A stretch of DNA of 64,000 nucleotides from positions 1 to 64,000 of the forward strand of contig NZ_FNFB01000017.1 of assembly GCF_900100395.1 (NCBI RefSeq), written 5' to 3'. Each line of letters opens with the position of its first letter. Within the stretch, counting starts at the first letter, position 1. Below, in pieces: positions 8,421 through 16,713 of the stretch. The notes beneath the pieces were generated by a model. The model searched no databases. It saw nothing but the letters and a program-made list of their open reading frames with translations, and had not been told where the DNA came from. Both the position numbers and the translations under genes were made by a program. Origin of the DNA: Nonomuraea maritima. GTDB taxonomy: Bacteria; Actinomycetota; Actinomycetes; Streptosporangiales; Streptosporangiaceae.

Positions 8421-9070
8421 TTCATGAACCTTCCGCTAGCTAATGACGGGCTGCATTGTTGAGATGACCCTAGTTCAGAGGTACGACAAGAAGGCCTATC
8501 CAGAGCGTCGGACCAGAGGCCAGAACGACAGGCGGCCTTCCGCTCCTATCTGCACGTGTTCTGGAGAAGTGGCATGATCGAGCAGGCTTGTAGAGCTAGA
8601 GGTGATGAAGGAGATCATCTATTGGGATCGCCCGCGCACATCCAGAATATGGCGTACAAGGTAGCGGTGTACTGCAATCCGAGGTTCTTCGTTCCCTCAT
8701 GTGCGACAAACAACTCAGTAGTGGTCACCAGTCACAGGGATACGGCCTTACTTCGCGACCAACTTTATATAGCCGCTTGACATGGCCAACTTCGCCTGAG
8801 GAGCGTGACGCGCGATACCGGCGATCGAGACCCATGGACGAGCGGCCACGAGCGCCACCTTACCCCCGCCTCAACCCCTGTCTGATCGGCTATCGCCCCG
8901 GTGCGCACTAATCAGGCCGAGTTGGAGCGAAGGAGGCAAAAGGCTTGCCAGCGCTTCCGGGCATCCAATAATGATCGTTTCCCAATACCTCCCCAGCGAG
9001 CGCCGCACAGCACAGTGCTGGCGACGAAGATGCAGGTAGAGAGCATGAGTAGCCCTCGTCGCTCATCGGA
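8421..9070 (+). other. Intergenic stretch without a recognisable gene
   Basis: About 650 bases between the RHIM-motif operon and the tRNA fragment. Only short frames without family features occur. The part next to 8420 should hold the promoter of the minus-strand operon, but I see no convincing -10/-35 pair. The right end just before 9071 is where the 5' half of tRNA-Arg would be if the gene were whole; the expected anticodon-stem partner is absent. Confidence 0.6.
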
Positions 9071-9112
9071 CTCCTAAAGCGGGTGCCGCAGGTTCGAATC
9101 CTGCCGGGGGCA
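9071..9112 (+). other. 3' fragment of tRNA-Arg(CCT), likely attachment site
   Basis: The anticodon loop CTCCTAA (9071-9077), the 3' anticodon stem, the variable region, a perfect T-arm (GCAGG-TTCGAAT-CCTGC, 9088-9104), the acceptor strand CGGGGGC and the discriminator A (9112) are present. The D-arm and 5' acceptor strand are missing: the bases before 9071 do not pair. CCT is the Arg anticodon. Such 3' halves are left at the far end of elements that integrate into tRNA genes, so an intact gene is expected to the left of the window. A second copy sits at 10492-10528. Confidence 0.85.
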
Positions 9113-9253
9113 CGCTTCTCCGCAAGGCATTTGACCCTCTGACCTGCGGCTTCACAGCCGCAGGTTTTTTGCTTGCCAGCCCCCGATAGGTCACCGAGGG
9201 CGGCCATATGCAGCCGTAGGACGATGATCCCGGGATATAGCCAGGATGATCTT
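9076..9253 (+). repeat. Direct repeat, left copy (tRNA 3' end, terminator and flank)
   Basis: Starts with a 37-base stretch identical to 10492-10528 and continues through the terminator and a conserved flank (shared CGATAGGTCACCGAG and GCGGCCATATGCAGCCGTAG) to about 9253. The few differences outside the tRNA part show the copies are not recent. Two copies in direct orientation ~1.4 kb apart bound the segment carrying the 9389-10453 gene. Confidence 0.85.
9142..9170 (+). terminator. Rho-independent terminator of the tRNA fragment
   Basis: A perfect 10-bp stem (ACCTGCGGCT / AGCCGCAGGT) with a TCAC loop is followed by a run of six T. It lies 30 bases after the tRNA 3' end, as expected for a tRNA transcription unit. 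Confidence 0.9.
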
Positions 9254-9388
9254 GAACGTGTTTCCCCAAGTCGAACAGGGCTTGTGGGCCATACGAGCGC
9301 CCGACAACCCCCTCAGGCCGCCTCCTGCCCTGCTGCGCGCACGAAAGAGGCTCAGTGCCGAGTCCCTGGCCCGCACGCAGGCGCAGGT

Positions 9389-10453
9389 TCAGGTAGAGAC
9401 GATGTGCCTGTAGCAGATGTTCAATACTTCGAGAGTCAGATAATCGTCGTTGTCCCGGCGTAGCCCGAGGCCCCGGGTGAGGCTGGCCACCTGGGGGAAG
9501 GCATCCAGGGGGTCGGGACCCAGCGCAATGATGGCGGCCGACAGCGCGTTGCGCTTGCGGTGCAGGTCGTCCACCTGTGCTTGCGTACCGGCTATGCCGA
9601 TCTGGCGGTTGTACTCGTCGGACAGGGTCCGCAGCCGGCCAACGAGGAGCTCGGCCTCCGCTTCCGGCGGTCTGGCGTCGATGGCGGCCAAGGCTGCCTC
9701 GGTGAGGGGAGTGCGCACGTCGGCGGTGGACAGGCCTATGGTGATGAACATCTGCAGCATCCTGGGCACCTGTTCTGGCCCAGGGTGCTCGACGATGTCG
9801 CGGATCCGCGGCGCCCGGGCCAGGAGTTCCCGCATATCCACGTACGGCAGCCGGACGGCGCCTTGACGCGCAGGACGGGACGGGCCTATCCGGACGGGCG
9901 TCCACACCGGATCCGTCCAGGTGTCGTCGGTCTCGATGCCGGTGACCGCCTCGACCAGGGCGAAGGCTGTGGCCTTCCACGAAGTGCGCCAGTCTCCGTC
10001 ATCGATCCCCAGGGACCTGCTCCATCGGAGAGCGTCGTCGAGACCCTCGTGGTCGTCACCCATGCTGGCGGGGTCGAAGGCCACGGCGATCGCCGAACCG
10101 GTGGCGTAGGAGAGGCTCGCGTTAACGCACCAGGTCAGGTTGAGCCCCTCCCCGGAGCCGCTGGCCTCGAGCAAGACGTCGTCGCGCGCGCCGATGGTGC
10201 TGCCCGGTTCCAGCACGATGATCCATTCGCCTTGCCTGCGCAGCAGGACCACCGGTTCTGGCTCCTCGTCCGACTGGAGCGCCAGATGGTTGCCGACACT
10301 GGTGACCTGGCCTCGGGCTGCGTCGGCGGGCTCGCCGTTGAAGGCCCGAACGACGTCCTCGGTTTCGGCTCCGCGAACCCACGTGACGCAGATGGCCTCG
10401 TCGAGCAATTCCCACACGTCATCCGCTGCCACGGCCGAATCGTCGTTATCCAT
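9389..10453 (-). CDS. Hypothetical protein, DUF6461-like N-terminal region
   Basis: 354 residues from ATG 10453, which has GGGAG about ten bases upstream. The N-terminal third (VWELLDEAICVTWVRG, then VVRAFNGEP and a strand-rich part with LNLTWCVNASLSYATGSAIA) resembles the DUF6461 type of actinobacterial proteins of unknown role; I call this from memory of the family. The C-terminal half is helical with a short coiled coil (QAQVDDLHRKRNALSAAI). No signal peptide. It is the only gene between the two direct repeats and may be cargo of a small integrative remnant. Extending upstream of ATG 10453 would translate the tRNA fragment and is artefactual. Confidence 0.65.
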   Translation of the reverse strand: MDNDDSAVAADDVWELLDEAICVTWVRGAETEDVVRAFNGEPADAARGQVTSVGNHLALQSDEEPEPVVLLRRQGEWIIVLEPGSTIGARDDVLLEASGSGEGLNLTWCVNASLSYATGSAIAVAFDPASMGDDHEGLDDALRWSRSLGIDDGDWRTSWKATAFALVEAVTGIETDDTWTDPVWTPVRIGPSRPARQGAVRLPYVDMRELLARAPRIRDIVEHPGPEQVPRMLQMFITIGLSTADVRTPLTEAALAAIDARPPEAEAELLVGRLRTLSDEYNRQIGIAGTQAQVDDLHRKRNALSAAIIALGPDPLDAFPQVASLTRGLGLRRDNDDYLTLEVLNICYRHIVST

Positions 10454-10491
10454 CCGACCATGCTCCCGCTTATGTCGCGAGAAAACCCGCG

Positions 10492-10668
10492 AAAGCGGGT
10501 GCCGCAGGTTCGAATCCTGCCGGGGGCACTCACCTGAACAGGCATTTTGACCCCTGACCTGCGGTTTCACAGCCGCAGGTCTTTTGCTTGTCGGGCCCCC
10601 GATAGGTCACCGAGAGCGGCCATATGCAGCCGTAGGACGATGATCCCGGAATATAGCCGGATCATCTT
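10492..10668 (+). repeat. Direct repeat, right copy, with second tRNA-Arg 3' fragment
   Basis: Contains the same T-arm and acceptor strand as 9071-9112 (10492-10528), then the terminator and ~100 bases of flank matching the left copy. Here the anticodon itself is also gone: the match starts at the 3' anticodon stem. This is the attR-like end of the second segment; sequence to the right is probably the original chromosome downstream of tRNA-Arg. Confidence 0.85.
10557..10585 (+). terminator. Rho-independent terminator, second copy
   Basis: The stem ACCTGCGGTT / AGCCGCAGGT with loop TCAC has one G-T wobble relative to the left copy and the tail CTTTT. It is a duplicate of the tRNA terminator at 9142. 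Confidence 0.8.
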
Positions 10669-10745
10669 GGCACTCTTTGCGCAGGTCGGCCGGTGATTCA
10701 TCGGTACTTCTGTCGTGACCCACATGATCGGCTTAGGGTTGAGCC

Positions 10746-11421
10746 GTGCAGCCCCTCGCCCTCTTCGACCTCGACAGAACACTCATCGACCTCGACGCCG
10801 GGTTCTGGCGATGGGCGCAGGAGTTCACCGAGCAACACAAGCTGTGCCCCGAGGACGTCGCCTGGCTGATATCTCTGGACCGAGACGGATACCCCCATCG
10901 AGAGATCTTCTTCAGCAAGGTACGCGGCACTTCGCCCTGGCCGAGACAGTCGAGGAGCTATGGGCCGCGGACGGATGCCCTATCTCGTCGAGCCCTACCC
11001 CGGCGTAGTGGACGAGCTGGCAGAACTACGAGAGCTGGGATGGCGAGTCGGGATCGTCACCAACGGCGTGGCGGACAACCAACTCGGCAAGCTCCGCAGG
11101 ACCGGCCTCGCCGATGTGGTCGACGGCTACGCCGTCTCCGGCTCCGAAGGCGTCCGCAAGCCTGAACTCTGGTTGTTCGAGATAGCGGCACAGCGATGCG
11201 GAGCCACCCTCGACCAGGGCGGCTGGATGGTCGGCGACAGCCTCATCGCCGACATCCAAGGAGCCCGCACAGCCGGCCTGCGCACCATCTGGATCGACCG
11301 AGGCACCTGGCCAGGCGAAGAACACCAAGCCGACCACGTGGTCAACGACATCGTCGAGGCCATGGCCATCGTGCGTGCCGGTCAGCAGCCCGAGCACTTC
11401 ACAAGGCGACGACACGTCTGA
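10746..11421 (+). pseudogene. HAD-family hydrolase, twice frameshifted
   Basis: The start at GTG 10746 gives LALFDLDRTLIDLDAGFW (HAD motif I, DxD). The reading shifts near 10925 into a second frame (RHFALAETVEELWAAD) and again near 10970 into a third, which carries GWRVGIVTNGVADNQ (motif II), RKPELWLFEIA (motif III Lys) and MVGDSLIADIQGA (motif IV). All catalytic motifs are present in order, so the ancestral gene was a complete phosphatase-like HAD of ~225 residues. Two closely spaced shifts suggest either a dead gene or base-calling errors; the second cannot be excluded without reads. Confidence 0.8.
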
Positions 11422-11521
11422 TTCCACCCTGAATAGATCGCGGAGCCGCCTCTATCACGGCTCGCTATACCTGAATTGAATCGGATGTACGGATGGCAGA
11501 GGGTCAAATAAGGTCCGGGTC

Positions 11522-11964
11522 GTGCGCCTTGGTGCTTTCTCTAGCGCAGTTGCCGCGGCACTTGTCGGCTCCGCGGCCGCAACAGGCTGTTCAAGAGAAC
11601 CCGAGCGGCCGACGCTCGCGGAGGCTACTTGTCAACTCGTGAGCGATGGCGACGCGCTGGCGTCCGACATCGAGGCAAACCTGACGGGACTGACGAGGGA
11701 ACAGGCCGACGACCCTGATCGCGACTCGACATTTCTTGATGACGAAGAGCAGCGCTTTTATATCGCCAAAGGAAATTTCACGAACCCATCCGCCGAAAGT
11801 GCGACCAACCTTGTTGGTCTGCTGAAAGGCAAATTCATCGGCAAGGGCTGGCTCCTACGCCGGAGGCCGCGCCCTGGCGGCGAGCGCCGCCCGTGCCTGC
11901 TCTGCGGGGGATCACCTCCATCGGTTCGGCCGGGCCAACCGCCGAACCGCCTCGCGCCCGGGGG
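11522..11964 (+). pseudogene. Truncated lipoprotein gene
   Basis: GTG 11522 (AAGG eight bases upstream) opens a lipoprotein signal: a hydrophobic stretch AVAAALVGSAAATGC with a lipobox ending in Cys23, then a polar mature region (LAEATCQLVSDGDALASDIE). Similarity to a normal protein seems to end near 11865 (LKGKFIGKGW). After that the frame has out-of-character Arg/Pro/Gly content and runs antisense into the SDR gene until 12241. I read this as a gene whose 3' part was lost by rearrangement. Function unknown. Confidence 0.55.
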
Positions 11965-12702
11965 TCAGTTCTGCCTGGTCGGACGGATCGTGAGTTCCCC
12001 GATCTCGACGTCGTCGGGTTGCTCGATCGCGAAGGCGACGGCGCGGGCCACGGCGTCCGGACTGATCCCCTTGGCCATGGCACGCTGGGCCTCCGCCCGG
12101 ACCACCGGATCCTCGATGTGGTCGACGAGCCCGGTGTGTACGTACCCCGGCGAGATCGAGGTCGTGCGCAGGACGCCGTCGGTGGACTCCTGGCGCAGCG
12201 CCTCCAGCAAGGTGCGGACGGCGTTCTTGGTGCCGGCGTAGACCGCCTGCGTCGGGACGATCTTCAGACCCGAGGTCGACACGGTGGTGACGAGGTGCCC
12301 ACGGCCCTGGCGGCGGAACACCGGCAGCGCGGCCGCGATCCCGTGCAGGACTCCCCGCACGTTGATGTCGATCATCTCGTCCCAGGCCTCGACGTCGAGG
12401 TCGCTCACCAAACCGGTCCTCGCGATGCCGGCATTGCTCACGAGCACGTCGAGCCGTCCGAACCGCTCGACCGCGACCGCGACCAGTTGCTCCAGGTCCG
12501 CACGCCGGGTCACGTCCAGGGCGACCGCTTCGGCCTGCCCGCCGGCTGTCCGGATCCGTTCGGCCAGCGCGTCCAGGCGATCCTTGCGCCGGGCGCCGAT
12601 CACCACTGCCGCGCCGCGCCGGGCGAGTTCCCATGCGGTCGCCTCGCCGATGCCGCTGCTCGCTCCGGTAATGGCGACAACCTTGCCGCTGACTCCGCCC
12701 AT
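11965..12702 (-). CDS. Classical SDR-family NAD(P)-dependent oxidoreductase
   Basis: 245 residues. The Rossmann glycine motif TGASSGIG lies at 13-20, the NAG strand at 90-92 (VLVSNAGI), the catalytic Ser in STSGL near 143, and YAGTK (Tyr/Lys) around 155-159, so the full classical SDR active site is present. Length is typical. The basic residues after strand 2 (GARRKDR) favour NADP(H). It is divergent from a TetR gene, with a perfect 13-bp inverted repeat in the 73-base gap, so it is probably the repressor's target. The substrate cannot be told. Confidence 0.9.
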   Translation of the reverse strand: MGGVSGKVVAITGASSGIGEATAWELARRGAAVVIGARRKDRLDALAERIRTAGGQAEAVALDVTRRADLEQLVAVAVERFGRLDVLVSNAGIARTGLVSDLDVEAWDEMIDINVRGVLHGIAAALPVFRRQGRGHLVTTVSTSGLKIVPTQAVYAGTKNAVRTLLEALRQESTDGVLRTTSISPGYVHTGLVDHIEDPVVRAEAQRAMAKGISPDAVARAVAFAIEQPDDVEIGELTIRPTRQN

Positions 12703-12722
12703 CCTGACCTCCAGCTAAGCTG

Positions 12723-12754
12723 ACAGTTGTCCGCTTAGCTTAGCGGACAACTGT
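12723..12754. promoter_or_regulatory. Inverted-repeat operator between SDR and TetR genes
   Basis: Perfect 13-bp arms ACAGTTGTCCGCT / AGCGGACAACTGT (12723-12735, 12742-12754) around a 6-base spacer. It lies midway between the two divergent starts and is most likely the binding site of the TetR product at 12776, controlling both genes. Confidence 0.8.
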
Positions 12755-12775
12755 CCACTTACAGGGAGGTCTGTG

Positions 12776-13336
12776 ATGGTCGCTCGGGCACGCCGCTCGG
12801 ACGCGGTACTCAATCGCGAGCGCATCGTCACCGCCGCCCGTGCGGCCCTCGCCGAGCTGAACGGCGCGGACGAGGACCTGGCACTGCACCTGGTCGCCAA
12901 GTCCGCGGGCGTCGGACAGGGCACCCTTTATCGGAACTTCCCGACCCGCGAGCACCTGCTCGCCGAGGTGTACCGGCAAGAGATCGACGAACTGGTCTCC
13001 GCCGTGCCGGCGCTACTCGCCACAGAAACACCCCTGGACGCGCTCACCCGGTGGCTGGACCGGCTCATCGAATACGCGCGCGTCAAACGCGGGGTCATGG
13101 CCGCGATCGAAGCGTCCGCATGGCAGGACCTCTACGCGGACAACCACAGCAAACTCGACAACGCTCTCACCGCGCTGCTCACCAAAGGCCAGGCCGAGGG
13201 CGAGATACGCGAAGGGGTCGACGCCGCCGACGTCATCCTGCTGCTCGGGGCCCTGTCACGAGTGCCCCGAACCGAATGGGAAACCCGGGCACCCACCGTG
13301 GTCACGATCATCGTCGACGGCCTGCGCCGACGATGA
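12776..13336 (+). CDS. TetR-family regulator
   Basis: 186 residues. GGGAGG lies 6-7 bases before ATG 12776, which I prefer over GTG 12773. The N-terminal HTH is LALHLVAKSAGVGQGTLYRN followed by FPTREHLLAEVY, the usual TetR recognition helix. The C-terminal ligand domain is of the short SbtR-like kind found with SDR enzymes. It is divergent from the SDR and shares the operator at 12723-12754; autoregulation is likely. Confidence 0.9.
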   Translation: MVARARRSDAVLNRERIVTAARAALAELNGADEDLALHLVAKSAGVGQGTLYRNFPTREHLLAEVYRQEIDELVSAVPALLATETPLDALTRWLDRLIEYARVKRGVMAAIEASAWQDLYADNHSKLDNALTALLTKGQAEGEIREGVDAADVILLLGALSRVPRTEWETRAPTVVTIIVDGLRRR

Positions 13337-13815
13337 CCCAAGGCGATCTCCCGGCTGTAGGCGGATCGGTTCCGCCCGGATGGGCGCCCCCAGGGAGAAC
13401 GACTCCCTTTCCGGCCCGCCACCGGAGACGGGCGCATCTGCGCGTTCCGGCCTCCGCCCCCTGACCTGTCGGCGATGACGAGGTGCTCAACCGGCGCACG
13501 CGGCTCGTCCGGACAGAGGCCGGCGCCCGCTGCGCGCGTCGGTCACCCCGGCCCTCACGCCTGCGGGCGGGCGATCTCCGCAACGTCGGCGTCCCCCTAA
13601 CGTGCCCGCCAACAGCTGGTGACGACCTGACCGGGTCCGATGCAGAGCTCGTGGACGGCGGAGACGGCAACTGTCACGAGTGCAGGGGGTGTCCGGTCCT
13701 AGCTGGCGACCGGTTGGCACCAAGGTGTCGGCGATCGAACCGGGCGGCCGTCCGAAGAGGCCGTTGGCAACCACGCTGCGCGAAAACCACTTCCAACGAT
13801 GAAGGTAGGACTCTG
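13337..13815 (+). other. Intergenic region without recognisable gene
   Basis: About 480 bases. An open frame runs through most of it into the next gene, but its residues look random and Arg/Pro-rich. The last 20 bases carry GAAGGTAGGA, the ribosome site for ATG 13816. I see no repeat or clear promoter. Confidence 0.6.
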
Positions 13816-14880
13816 ATGAAAAACCCGGAACCACAGGGAACTGGCGCTGTTCCTGGGGCCGCACGGATCGACACTCTCGACAGTCTGCGTGAGCACCTGC
13901 AGTGGGCGGTCGAGCTGGAACACGCGACGTTGCCGCCGTACTTGTGCGCGTTGTACTCCCTGGACCCCGAGCTCAACCCTGAGGCAACGGAGGTGGTGGG
14001 CAGCGTCTTCGTTGAGGAGATGCTGCACCTGACTCTGGCCGCGAACCTGCTCAACGCCGTCGGCGGTCGGCCACGCCTCGACATGCCGGAGATGTTGCCG
14101 CCGTACCCCCGACGGCTGCCCCACAGCGATCTCGAACTGTCGCTGCTCCCGTTCGGCCCGGAGGCCCTGGAGATGTTCCTGCGCCTGGAACAGCCCGCGC
14201 CGCCCGGAGCCCCGCCGGAGAGCGACGGCTACGAGACGATCGGGCAGTTCTATGACGCGATCGAACAAGGACTGCGTGACCTGTGCGAGCAGCTCGGCGA
14301 GCGGGAGGTCTTCTGCGGCGACCCCGCCCGCCAGGTGAGCGGCACCCATTTCCGGCACACCGCGGGGTCACTGTTCGCGGTGGAGGATCTGGAGTCGGCG
14401 CTGGCAGCGTTGGAGGAGATCGTCGAACAGGGCGAGGGCACGGCCAGGGGCGAGGTCTGGGACGGGGACCAGGATATTTTCCACCCGGATCGGGACGAGG
14501 TCGCACACTATTACCGCTTCCAGGAACTCAAGCTCGGCCGGCGCTACCAGCGCGGCGACACCCCGCAGTCCGGACCTACCGGCGAGCCGATCTCGTGGGA
14601 CCCGGCCGCTGTACGCCCGATGCGACCCAACCCGCGGCCGTCCGATCATGCCCCGGGCAGCGCGATCCGTACCGCGCAGGAAAAGTTCAACCGGACTTAC
14701 TGCACCCTGTTGCAGCAGCTCGAGCAGGCCTTCAACGGCGAACCGCAACAACTCGGGGGCGCCGTCGGCACCATGTTCACGCTCAAGGGCCAGGCCAACG
14801 CCCTGATGCTGATGCCTGACCAGAACGGCGCCACGGCCGGCCCCACCTTCGACTACGTCCCACCGGAGCAACGCTCCTGA
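13816..14880 (+). CDS. Ferritin-like protein of the VioB / iminophenyl-pyruvate dimer synthase type
   Basis: 354 residues from ATG 13816. Residues ~15-75 carry the di-iron ferritin-like signature: LQWAVELEHATLPPYLCALY (first Glu ligand) and VGSVFVEEMLHLTLAANLLN (E-E-x-x-H), then GGRPRLDMPEMLPPYPRRLP. This is the layout of the ferritin-like domain seen alone or within VioB-type enzymes. The C-terminal part (HYYRFQEL, FNRTYCTLL, LGGAVGTMFTLKGQA) also matches stand-alone family members. No VioA/RebO-like oxidase or other pathway genes are next to it, so its substrate is open. The family includes indolocarbazole/violacein enzymes and many uncharacterised members. Confidence 0.8.
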   Translation: MKNPEPQGTGAVPGAARIDTLDSLREHLQWAVELEHATLPPYLCALYSLDPELNPEATEVVGSVFVEEMLHLTLAANLLNAVGGRPRLDMPEMLPPYPRRLPHSDLELSLLPFGPEALEMFLRLEQPAPPGAPPESDGYETIGQFYDAIEQGLRDLCEQLGEREVFCGDPARQVSGTHFRHTAGSLFAVEDLESALAALEEIVEQGEGTARGEVWDGDQDIFHPDRDEVAHYYRFQELKLGRRYQRGDTPQSGPTGEPISWDPAAVRPMRPNPRPSDHAPGSAIRTAQEKFNRTYCTLLQQLEQAFNGEPQQLGGAVGTMFTLKGQANALMLMPDQNGATAGPTFDYVPPEQRS

Positions 14881-14888
14881 ACGTCGCG

Positions 14889-15426
14889 ATGACAGTGCGG
14901 TTGCGGGCGTTGCGGACGGAGGATGCGGAGCATCATCTTCGGTGGCGGAATGATCCGGAAGTGGTGCGGTGGGCCGCTGCTGGTGATCCGTGTTTCGGGC
15001 CGATCACGGGAGAAGGCGATCGGGTTCAGCTTCGAGACCATGCTGGGTCTGATTCCGAGGGAGGCGGCCGTGTTCACGGTCGAGGACCTGGCCGGCGGCG
15101 ATGTCATCGGCATGGCCGACTACCGCGACCTCGATCCCTACAGCGGGGTGGCCACGCTGGAGGTGACCATCGGTGAGCGTGCGTTCTGGGGGCGCGGCCA
15201 CGGCAGTGACACGTTGCGGCTGCTCGTGAACCACCTGTTCGGTGCGTACGGACTGAACCGGCTGGAACTGGACACCTGGAGCGGCAACGAACGTGCCATC
15301 CGTACCTTCACCAAGTTCGGCTTCCGGGAGGAAGGCCGCCGCAGGTCGGCCGTGCTGCTGGAAGGCAAGCGCTACGACCGCGTGCTCTTCGGGATGCTGC
15401 GTGAGGAGTGGGGCAATCCGGCCTGA
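14889..15426 (+). pseudogene. GNAT acetyltransferase with one frameshift
   Basis: MTVRLRALRTEDAEHHLRW and NDPEVVRWAA (typical GNAT start) are in one frame up to about 15000. REKAIGFSFE, ADYRDLDPYSGVATLEVTIG, the acetyl-CoA loop RAFWGRGHGSDTLRLL and FTKFGFREEGR follow in another. A single-base insertion near 15003 (in the run CGATCACGGGAG) accounts for it. All domains are otherwise intact, so this may be a very recent mutation or a sequence error. Nine bases separate it from the VioB-like gene, so the two were probably co-transcribed. Confidence 0.8.
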
Positions 15427-15599
15427 CACCGTAGATGGTCTTTCCGAGGTCGCTGCATGACGAGCGACCTGGGCACCCTTGCGACACAAAGCAGCTCTCC
15501 GGCATCGGCGCCCGGATCCACCGTAATCGCTTTCCTGGCCGAGCAGCCCGCTGGAGCGCATCGGCTGCCTACGTCCTGCTGGTGAGGACTTGAGCGACC

Positions 15600-16044
15600 A
15601 GGACGTGGGCGTGGCTGTGGCCCAGGCTGTGTTCGGCCCTGAGCCAGGTGCCCGTTTCCACGTGCCTGGCCAGGGGCGAGGTGCTGATGGAGCCGATCCA
15701 GTCCTGGATGCGACGTCCGTACCTCTTCTTGAACGAGGAGCCGACGGGTGTCCTGAGATGTCGCCCGCCACCGGTCGCGATCGGACCGGGAGCGGCGGGG
15801 TGGCGGGCCGCCAGTTCCGGTGCGGTGAGCGCGCCGCCGCTGCTGCCCAGTACGTACGGAAGTTCGTCGGTCAGGGCGGCCGGCGGCGGGACAGGCCGCG
15901 CTGGGATCAGGGACCACGGTGTAGCGGTCGGCCAGCACCGCCACCGGTGCGGTCAGCGTGCAGGGACATCAGCAACGGCCGTCCGGGCCCCCGGACCTCG
16001 TAGTGCAGACGCGCACCCGGCACCTGGAGCGTGATGTGGTTCAT
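15600..16044 (-). pseudogene. Decayed alpha/beta hydrolase
   Basis: ATG 16044 (GGAACT before it) gives NHITLQVPGARLHYEVRGPG, the usual first strands of an alpha/beta hydrolase. After a shift come VLADRYTVVPD and then LPYVLGSSGGALTAPELAAR, which contains the nucleophile elbow G-S-S-G-G. The lid and C-terminal catalytic residues are missing or scrambled. It lies 21 bases downstream of the RibD-like gene on the same strand and was probably its operon partner under the TetR operators at 16634-16699. The ~170 bases between it and the GNAT pseudogene hold nothing recognisable. Confidence 0.7.
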
Positions 16045-16065
16045 GGAGTTCCGTTCCAGGTCGGG

Positions 16066-16605
16066 TCAGGCAGGTCGGTACGTCAGGTCGAGGACACCCT
16101 TGGGAAGGGCGGCCGACCGGACCAGTTCCAGCGGGACCGGCGGGGCGCCCTCCGGGAACAGGCGCATGCCGGTGCCGACGGCCAGCGGGTGGAGCAGCAG
16201 CCGCAGCTCGTCCAGCAGACCGGCGGCCAGCAGGGTGCGGACCAGGCTGATGCTGCCCGACAGCGCGATCGTGCCGCCCGGCTGGTCCTTGAGTTCCTTG
16301 ACCGCCGCGACCAGGTCCCCCTCGATCAGCGTGGAGTTGTTCCAGGTGACCTCGGTCAAGGTGGTGGAGGCCACGACCTTGGCGATGCCGTTGATCGCCT
16401 CGGCCATCTCGTTGTCCTGGTGCGGCCACACGGCGGCGAACGCCTCGTAGGTGACGCGGCCCAGCAGCAGGGTGTCGGCCTCGGTGTACATGCCGCCCAC
16501 CGCCGCGCCCATCTCGTCGCTCAGGTACGGGAAGTGCCACCGCTCCGGCGCCTCCACCACACCGTCCAGCGAGACGAACAGCCCAGCCACGATCTTCCTG
16601 CTCAT
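16066..16605 (-). CDS. Dihydrofolate reductase / RibD C-terminal-family protein
   Basis: 179 residues from ATG 16605 (GGGAGC before it). It starts SRKIVAGLFVSLDGVVEAPE, the first strand and loop of the RibD-C/DHFR fold, and has LLLGRVTYEAFAAVWP, IAKVVASTTLTEVTWNN and ALSGSISLVRTLLAAGLLDE, the usual NADPH-binding segments. Members are reductases of unknown physiological substrate. It is divergent from TetR 16714, with twin operators between, so it is the probable target gene. Confidence 0.9.
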   Translation of the reverse strand: MSRKIVAGLFVSLDGVVEAPERWHFPYLSDEMGAAVGGMYTEADTLLLGRVTYEAFAAVWPHQDNEMAEAINGIAKVVASTTLTEVTWNNSTLIEGDLVAAVKELKDQPGGTIALSGSISLVRTLLAAGLLDELRLLLHPLAVGTGMRLFPEGAPPVPLELVRSAALPKGVLDLTYRPA

Positions 16606-16633
16606 AAGAAAGCTCCCGATCAGGTGAAACATT

Positions 16634-16699
16634 ATGTGTACGGCGTCCACATCTGGTTGCGAGAGGATTGTGGCATACTCATGTGGACGCTGTACACAT
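16634..16699. promoter_or_regulatory. Twin palindromic TetR operators
   Basis: Two 19-base sites, 16634-16652 (ATGTGTACGGCGTCCACAT) and 16681-16699 (ATGTGGACGCTGTACACAT). The second is the reverse complement of the first with one mismatch, and each is itself a near-palindrome. One sits ahead of each divergent gene, at promoter distance. Confidence 0.85.
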
Positions 16700-16713
16700 G
16701 AGAGGTTCCGGCC

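Noticed and set aside
8556..8780. 74-residue ORF before the tRNA fragment
   Set aside because: No ribosome site, no family features, and it is in a region otherwise empty; probably chance.
9071..9112. Complete tRNA gene
   Set aside because: The 5' acceptor strand and D-arm are absent and upstream bases do not pair.
10454..10570. N-terminal extension of the 9389-10453 protein reading CPRQDSNLRHPL
   Set aside because: It is a translation of the tRNA fragment antisense, a well-known false extension; ATG 10453 has its own ribosome site.
11965..12241. 3' extension of the lipoprotein frame to 12241
   Set aside because: It runs antisense through the conserved SDR gene; composition changes abruptly near 11865.
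13483..13815. Longer N terminus for the VioB-like protein
   Set aside because: Residues look random, and a ribosome site lies directly before ATG 13816 where family similarity starts.
15004..15771. 255-residue minus-strand ORF over the GNAT pseudogene
   Set aside because: Antisense to clear GNAT motifs, with Arg/Pro/Ala-rich low-complexity sequence.
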